A stretch of 64,000 nt of DNA, from contig CAWJLY010000011.1 of NCBI GenBank assembly GCA_963843805.1, positions 183,683-247,682 on the forward strand, written 5' to 3'. The notes below the pieces were generated by a model. The model saw only the letters and a list, made by a program, of their open reading frames with translations, was not told the origin of the DNA and made no database searches. The position numbers and the translations under genes are program-made. Below are positions 58,431 to 64,000 of this stretch, piece after piece; position 1 is the first letter of the stretch; each line of letters begins with the position of its first letter. This DNA is from Ideonella_A sp963843805. GTDB lineage: Bacteria; Pseudomonadota; Gammaproteobacteria; Burkholderiales; Burkholderiaceae_C.

Positions 58431-59402
58431 TCACGGTTTGCCGGCGATCTGGATCACCTCGGTGGCTTCGAGGCGAAAAGCCATCAGGTCTTCGCCGATC
58501 AGCAACGGGCCGTCATAGGTTTTGCGCGTCATCTCGAAAACATGCTTTTCGGTCAGCGCGGGGATCGTCGGCGTGCCGAGCAGCACGAAGTGGTAGTAGA
58601 CGGCAAGTCGGGGTTTGACCCGGCTGAACAGCTTGCCGGCCTCGTCGGGCTGTGTGTGATGCGCGAGGATGACCTTGAAGGTCGGGATTTTCAGCAACTC
58701 GTCGCTGGCCGCGGCGACCTGATGGATCAGCAGATCGGTGCCCTTGGCATGTTCGATCAGGTTTTCACTGAAGCGGGTATCACCCGAGATCGTCACCGAG
58801 CGGCCGCCATGGTCGATGCGAAAGCCGAACGCCGGTTTCAGTTTTTCGCCATGATCGACCTCGATCGCGGTGACCTTCAGGCCGCCCTGGTCGTAGATGA
58901 CGCCGGGCTTGATTTCCGTCACCTCGGCGCGGATGGCTTCGGGCTTCAGGGCCTGATCGGCGATTCGCGCCTTGATGTCCCAGTCGTAGGCCTGTGCAAG
59001 GCCACTCATCAGTCCCTGCACCCCGGCCGGGCCGTAAATGACAAACGGCCCGTTACGCTGCGCATAGCTGGCCTGCAGCCAGCCGGTCAGCCAGAGGTCG
59101 GGAATGCCGACCACATGGTCGGAATGGAGGTGGGTGATGAAGACCGCATCGACCTTGCCGAGCGGCACGCCGGCCTGCAGCAGGCGCTGGGTGACGCCGC
59201 GCCCGCTGTCGATCAGCAGGTTCTTGCCGCCGGCCTGCACCAGCACGGCAGGCCCGAATCGTTTCATCGCCGGCTCCGGGCTGCCGGTGCCCAGCAGCGT
59301 GACGCGGAATTCGTCGGCTGCCAACGGCTGTGCATGCAGCGCTTGTTGTGAGAGTGCGGCCAGCGCGAGCAGCGCCGCCAAGAGCTTGAGAATCATCTTC
59401 AT
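58431..59402 (-). CDS. MBL-fold metallo-hydrolase, exported
   Basis: A 323-residue metallo-beta-lactamase-fold protein with a signal peptide (to about LHAQP). Zinc motifs are THLHSDHVVGIPDLW, SGDTRFSENL and ILAHHTQPDEA. The style is that of RNase Z/arylsulfatase-like periplasmic hydrolases. Its ATG overlaps the real osmC end (ATGA). Substrate unknown. Confidence 0.9.
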   Translation of the reverse strand: MKMILKLLAALLALAALSQQALHAQPLAADEFRVTLLGTGSPEPAMKRFGPAVLVQAGGKNLLIDSGRGVTQRLLQAGVPLGKVDAVFITHLHSDHVVGIPDLWLTGWLQASYAQRNGPFVIYGPAGVQGLMSGLAQAYDWDIKARIADQALKPEAIRAEVTEIKPGVIYDQGGLKVTAIEVDHGEKLKPAFGFRIDHGGRSVTISGDTRFSENLIEHAKGTDLLIHQVAAASDELLKIPTFKVILAHHTQPDEAGKLFSRVKPRLAVYYHFVLLGTPTIPALTEKHVFEMTRKTYDGPLLIGEDLMAFRLEATEVIQIAGKP

Positions 59403-59882
59403 GACGACTCACCGGCTGCCAGCGGCAGCACATTCCAGATTTCGTTCAGCTCGGTTCCCGAGGCGCGAACCAGCTTGCGAGATCGGGCAATACATCGCCA
59501 GTTCCTTGCGCAGCAGATCGAGCTGATCGGCGCTGGCGTCGCTGCGCACGTCGACGGTCATCGTCATGGCAGGGAAGGGCACCGCCACCTCTTCGGCCAG
59601 CGTCACGCCGCGGCGGTCGAAATCGGCGGCGATGGCAATCTTCATGTCGCGCAATTCGATGCCGTGCCGATGCGCCACCTTGTGGCTGATCACGTTGGTG
59701 CAGGCGACCAGCGAAGCGACGAAAGTCTCGGTCGGACTCAGACCCATGTTGGTGCCGCCGCGCTCCAGCGGCTCGTCGATGATCGTCTGCAGACCGCGGA
59801 TGCCGATATCGGTTCGCGAGTGGCTGGTGGCGACACCATCCATGCGCATCGTGATCGTCGTTTTCAGCCGGACATTGGCCAT
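59399..59882 (-). CDS. OsmC-family protein (frameshift near the end)
   Basis: An OsmC/Ohr-fold protein: RGGTNMGLSPTETFVASLVACTN with the resolving Cys, and a second Cys in MYCPIS. After CPISQ the frame shifts; one base out of phase the expected end (LVRASGTELNEIWNVLPL...) continues to a TGA at 59399 that overlaps the metallo-hydrolase start. An extra base near 59475 explains this. It probably reduces organic peroxides or handles thiol-reactive intermediates. Confidence 0.88.
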
Positions 59883-59898
59883 TGCTTGTCGCTCCTCG

Positions 59899-60288
59899 TC
59901 ACAAGACGTCGCGGTGCTGCTCGGAATAGCGCACGGTCACGGTGTACGACCCCTCGTTGAGCAGCCACGGGCGGATGCGAAAGCTGCGCACGCCGCTGCG
60001 GTGCATCGGGTCGGCCTGCGCGATCGACGTCGCTTCGGCCAGCGATGCGGCGCGCACGATGATCATGCCTTCGCCGCTCCATGCGGTTTCGCTGTCGTCT
60101 GCGAACGGACCGGCGGCGAACGTGATGCCGCGTGCTTCCAGGTCCTTCTGCCAGTCCAGATGAGCAGCCAGATGTGATTTCAACGCATCCAGTCCCGCAG
60201 TGGGTGTCGTGAAGATCACATACAGCGGTTTGGCCAAGACGCCTTTGGCCCTGACATGGTTGATATGGTCTTGCCAGCTGTTGTCCAT
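59899..60288 (-). CDS. YciI-family protein
   Basis: A 129-residue protein with a YCII domain: KPLYVIFTTP, HLAAHLDWQKDLEARG, AAGPFADD, GEGMIIVRAASLAEA, then DPMHRSGVRSFRIRPW. Members include muconolactone- or chloro-muconolactone-processing enzymes and proteins of unknown function. It lies between dctM and osmC. ATG 60288 was taken as start; the frame is open further. Confidence 0.87.
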   Translation of the reverse strand: MDNSWQDHINHVRAKGVLAKPLYVIFTTPTAGLDALKSHLAAHLDWQKDLEARGITFAAGPFADDSETAWSGEGMIIVRAASLAEATSIAQADPMHRSGVRSFRIRPWLLNEGSYTVTVRYSEQHRDVL

Positions 60289-60308
60289 CGAGGTTCCTGC
60301 GTCGTTTG

Positions 60309-61629
60309 TCAGAGCAGCGCCAGGCTGATTTGCGGAAACATGATCAGCAGCACCAGCACGACCAGCATCACCGCGGCAAACGGCAGCGCGCCCATGAAGA
60401 CGTCGTTCAGGCTCACCGACGGGTCGTCGATGGTCGCCTTGATGACAAAACACGAGATGCCGAACGGTGGGGTCAGCAGACCGATCTCGGCGCCGACCAC
60501 GGTGACGATGCCGAACCAGATCAGGTTGATGTGCAGTGGCTCGAGCGCCGGCAGGAAAAGCGGCACGACGATCAGGATGATCGATGCGGTATCGAAGATC
60601 GTGCCCAGCGCCAGCAGCAGCAGCACGTACAAGACCATGAAGCCGGCGAACGACAGCTCGATGCCAGTCAGCCATTCGCCAAACAGCGTGGGCAGGCCGG
60701 CGATGCCGAGCAAGCGGCTGTAGATCGATGCGGCGATGATCAGGAACAGGATATTGGCGGTGATGTGGCCGGTGTCGACCAGCGCGCCCCAGATCGCGCG
60801 GGCGTCGAGGCGTCGTTTCATGGCACCGAGCAGCGCGGCGACGATGGTGCCTGCCGCGCCAGACTCGACCGGTGTCAGGATGCCGCCATAGATGCCACCG
60901 AGCACAACCAGCACCAGCACCAGAACCGGCCCGAGCTGGGTCATCGCGTCGCGCATCAGGCTGGCCATCGGCGGTCGCGCTTCGGTCGGCGTTTCACCAC
61001 CGACGAAGCGCGGCCAGAACCTTGCAAACAGCACGATCGCAAGGCAAAAAGCGACCGCCAGCAAAATGCCCGGCAAGACACCGGCAAGAAACATCGCACC
61101 GACCGATTGTTCGGTGATCACTGCATAGATGATCAGCATCACGCTCGGTGGAATGATCATGCCCAGCACCGAACTGCCAGCGACGATGCCGACGGTGAAC
61201 CGTTTGCCATAGTGGTAGCGGCGCATCTCGGGGACCGCGACCTTGGCGAAGACCGACGCCGATGCGATCGACGAGCCGGTGACCGCGGCAAACAGTGCGT
61301 TGGCCGCAACAGTCGCGACGCCGAGGCCGCCACGCAGGCCGTGAAAGACGTCGTTGGCGAATTCGTAGACATCGCGCCCGAGGCCGCAGCGGCTGACGAC
61401 AAGGCCCATCATCACGAACAGCGGCACGGTGGCAAAGGCTTCGTCGGACACCGAATCGGCGATTGCCAGGCCGAGCAGATTCAACGGCAGGTCGAGGTTG
61501 CCCTTCAGCAGCAGCACGCCGACAAACGAGACCATGCCCAGTGCCACCGCGATGTGCACGCCGGCGTAGATCAAGCACGACGATCGCGATCAGCGAGGCG
61601 ATGCCGACGCTGGTGCTGCTCAGATCCAT
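60309..61629 (-). CDS. TRAP transporter large permease DctM (frameshift near the start)
   Basis: The ~440-residue membrane subunit of a TRAP carboxylate transporter, with many helices, SSIASASVFAKVAVPEM, GSSVLGMIIPPSVML and VGAEIGLLTPPFG. The first 18 codons (MDLSSTSVGIASLIAIVVL, ATG 61629) are one base out of phase with the rest; an extra base near 61573 explains it. Works with the DctQ and DctP genes upstream. Confidence 0.93.
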
Positions 61630-61699
61630 GTCGAGCCGCCTCGGTTTGCACGCGAGGGCCGATGGCCGGCGAGGCGGCTGCGCATGCAACGCGGCGCGA

Positions 61700-62266
61700 T
61701 CACTGGCGCACGCGCGGCGCAAGGCTGCACGACTGGCGCAGGAACTCGACCAGGCAGACCGACAGGCCGAGCACGGTGATCGCCTTGACCGGCCAGACGA
61801 CCACCGTGAACACACCCTCGTTGCCGAGGTAGGACTTGCGCTCGATGGCCTCGATCAGCAGCGGGACCGAGCCCCACAGCGCCAGCCCCATGTAGACCGC
61901 GCCGAGCAGACAGAAAGGCCGCCTCCATCGCGTCGGCGGCGCGCGGGCGGCGCGCCATGACCAGGCCGAGCAGCGAGTCGGCGCGGGTCAGCTTGCCGTT
62001 GCGGATGCGCGTCGGCCAGCTGCGAGAAGACGATGCCGACGATCGAGATCTGGATCATCTCGGTGACGCCGGCGATCGGGTGGCGCGAAGAAGCTGCGGC
62101 CCATCGCGTCGGCGGTCACCAGCAGGACCAGCAGCAGGATCCACATCGAGCCGAGCGCGTTCATGCCGACGATCAGGCCGCCGAACACGCCGGGCGGCGG
62201 GTCGGCTTGGCGGCTGCCGGCGCTCGCCGGTCGGATCGGCGCGTGCTCATCGCGCTCGGCACTCAC
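61700..62266 (-). CDS. TRAP transporter small permease DctQ (several frameshifts)
   Basis: Pieces of a DctQ protein in different frames: VFGGLIVGMNALGSMWILLLV, then EMIQISIVGIVFSQLAD, then GLALWGSVPLLIEAIE and a final helix VVWPVKAITVLGLSVCLVEF. Order, four helices and total size (~190 residues) fit. It starts at GTG 62266 overlapping the dctP stop (GTGA). At least three indels lie within 570 bases, which points to poor consensus quality. Confidence 0.78.
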
Positions 62267-63354
62267 TCGCGGTCCCACTGGCGCTCGATCGGCTGCTTGG
62301 CCGCGCGCATCGCGTTCATGTAGTAGGCGAGCATCGTCGGTGCCCTGCGCGCCTTCCTTGTCGAGCCCGGCCGCCCATTCCTTGGCCAGGTTGGGCATGT
62401 CCTGCGCCCACTTGCTTGCGCTCGGCCTTGGGCAGATCGTGGACCGACGCCGCCGGCCTTCTTGTAGTGCGGCGACGCTGTGCCGCGCCTTCGTCGGCGG
62501 CGAGTTTGGCCAGCAGGTCGCGGTACTCGATGGCCACGTCCTGCAGCACCTTCTTCACCTCGGCGGGCAGCTTGGCCCAGGTGTCGGCGTTGACCGTGAG
62601 CACCTTGGTGTTGACCGCAGCCGATGTCGGCCTTCAGCATGTTCGGCGCCACTTCGGCGATCTTGAAGGTGGCGGCGGCCTCGGGCCACAGCAGGCAGGC
62701 CTCGATGACGCCGGTCTGGATCTGGTTGTAGTAGCCGGCCAGCGGGCCCGAGACGCCGACCGCACCCACCGGCGCCAGGTAGCGCAGGTTGAAGCCGGCG
62801 CCGGCGATCTTCAGCCCCTTCATGTCGGCCAGGCCCTTGACCGCCGGCTTGCTGAAGACCTGGTAGCTGTCCAGCACCACCGAGTTGGTCAGGTAGACCT
62901 GGTTGTAGGACGCGAAGGTCTTGCTTGATGGCCGGGAACTTGTCCGCCATCTCGTCGATGGTGCGCGACGACCAGCGCCGGGTCGTTGGTGACGAACGGC
63001 GTGGCGTAGGCGACGGCCAGGATGTTCATCTTGTCGCCGTAGATCGCGGTGGTGACGATGCCGATGTCGCCCAGGCCCTTCTGGATGCCTTCGAGCACGC
63101 CGTTGGGCTTGACGATCTGCCCGCCCCAGGCCTGGTTCCAGCGGATCTTGTACTTGTTGTCCTTGGCCAGCCGCTTGTCGACCTCGGGAATGTAGAAGTC
63201 GATGAATTCCTTGATCCACAGCGACTTCGGCGGATAGCCGTCGACCGCGGTCAGGTTGATCGTGGTCTGGGACAGCGCGGGAGCGACGCGCCACCGAGGG
63301 ACGCTGCCAGCAGGGCGAACGCCAGCCGGTTGAGCTCGTGCGAAGTGATGCCAT
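62263..63354 (-). CDS. TRAP transporter substrate-binding protein DctP (several frameshifts)
   Basis: A DctP-type periplasmic receptor broken into several frames. Legible parts are QTTINLTAVDGYPP after the signal region, LEGIQKGLGDIGIVTTAIYGDKMNI, LDSYQVFSKPAVKGLADMKG, YYNQIQTGVIEACLLWPEA and LTVNADTWAKLPAEVKKVL. Together they cover ~360 residues. The ligand cannot be deduced. First of the dctP-dctQ-dctM run. Confidence 0.8.
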   Translation of the reverse strand: MASLRTSSTGWRSPCWQRPSVARRSRAVPDHDQPDRGRRLSAEVAVDQGIHRLLHSRGRQAAGQGQQVQDPLEPGLGRADRQAQRRARRHPEGPGRHRHRHHRDLRRQDEHPGRRLRHAVRHQRPGAGRRAPSTRWRTSSRPSSKTFASYNQVYLTNSVVLDSYQVFSKPAVKGLADMKGLKIAGAGFNLRYLAPVGAVGVSGPLAGYYNQIQTGVIEACLLWPEAAATFKIAEVAPNMLKADIGCGQHQGAHGQRRHLGQAARRGEEGAAGRGHRVPRPAGQTRRRRRRGTASPHYKKAGGVGPRSAQGRAQASGRRTCPTWPRNGRPGSTRKARRAPTMLAYYMNAMRAAKQPIERQWDRE

Positions 63355-63435
63355 CGTCGTCTCCTTCGGGGTCTGTTGATCGGGTGCTTGAAGCAGTCGC
63401 GCGCGGTCGGCTTGCCGGTCGGTGGCGCGACGAAA

Positions 63436-64000
63436 TCAGACGATCTTCACGCCGAGAGTTCGGGCAGGCCGTCGATGTGGCACGATCACGTCGCCCTTCA
63501 CCACCGGGCCGACATTCTCAGGCGTGCCGGAGTAGATGATGTCGCCGGGCATCAGCTCGAAGGCCTCGCTCAGCTTGCTGATCTGCTCGGCGACGCTCCA
63601 GATCATCTGGTTCAGGTTGGCCTCTGCTTGATCTGCGCCGTTCACCTTCAGCCAGATCGCGCCTTCGGCGAAATGCTCCGGTCTGCGCAGCCAGATGAAG
63701 CGGGCCGATGCGGAGCGGACCGGTCGAAGCTCTTGCCGATCTCCCAGGGCTTCTTCTGATCGCCCATCGCCGCGCTGCAGGTCGCGCCGCGTCATGTCCA
63801 GGCCGATCGAATAGGCGTAGACATGATCGAGCGCACGTCGCCACCGGAATATTGCGTCCGCCCTTGTGCAGCGCCGCGACCAGTTCGACCTCGTAGTGGT
63901 AGTTCTTGGTCAGCGACGGATAGGGGTGATCGGCCACGGTGCCGAGCGCCACATTCTGGATCGCATCGGTCGGCTTCTGGAAGAAGAATGGCGGCTCGCG
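63436..64000 (-). CDS. FAH family hydrolase (partial, frameshifted)
   Basis: Runs off the right edge. Pieces read FFFQKPTDAI, YPSLTKNYHYEVELVAALHKGG, MTRRDLQ, EIGKSFD and ELMPGDIIYSGTPENVGPV, i.e. an FAH protein closely resembling the one at 11257. At least three frame changes in 560 bases. It lies upstream of dctP on the same strand and is probably part of that operon. Confidence 0.82.

Overview
The window reads as chromosome of a GC-rich betaproteobacterium, most likely order Burkholderiales. The evidence is the pyrG-kdsA-eno-ftsB gene order, three orphan tripartite-tricarboxylate (Bug/TctC) receptors, a TRAP carboxylate transporter and an aromatic-degradation cluster. No rRNA, tRNA or CRISPR array was seen. 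The consensus carries many single-base frameshifts, including one in enolase, an essential gene. They become dense beyond about 61.5 kb, so most look like sequencing or assembly errors rather than biology.

Layout. 0-11 kb: a giant repetitive surface adhesin, cut by the left edge, with its type I secretion adaptor and ABC exporter and a NUDIX gene, all on the minus strand. 11-25 kb: housekeeping and mixed genes (FAH hydrolase, AttH/CrtC-like protein, acetylpolyamine amidohydrolase family, valS, OmpA-like porin, GMP reductase, UvrD helicase, a Tat-exported PhoX phosphatase behind a Pho box). 25-27.6 kb: L-idonate/gluconate catabolism (idnD, idnO, gntK). 27.6-34 kb: a NadR-type kinase, pnuC, ftsB, eno, a 75-bp repeat array, a DUF1330 gene, kdsA and pyrG. 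34-38.4 kb: a hydrolase, the proteasome-like peptidase Anbu and mutS.

38.4-45 kb is an accessory island at the 5' end of mutS. It holds a TumE/TumA toxin-antitoxin pair, a RIT element (three overlapping tyrosine recombinase genes between inverted repeats), then an integron-type attI site followed by two gene cassettes ending in attC sites: a membrane protein and HicA/HicB. No integron integrase is visible. The right side of the island carries a second, truncated mutS start.

45-64 kb is metabolic: a PsiE-family protein, hydrolases, an SDR, a divergent LysR/enol-lactonase/Bug/amidohydrolase group, and a plus-strand set (FAH hydrolase, Bug receptor, GlcG/HbpS-like protein, Bug receptor, intradiol hydroxyquinol-type dioxygenase) facing a GntR regulator. 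A minus-strand run follows: FAH hydrolase, TRAP dctP-dctQ-dctM, YciI, OsmC, metallo-hydrolase. Together these suggest uptake and ring cleavage of hydroxylated aromatic acids and processing of the ring-cleavage products. The substrate cannot be read from the sequence.
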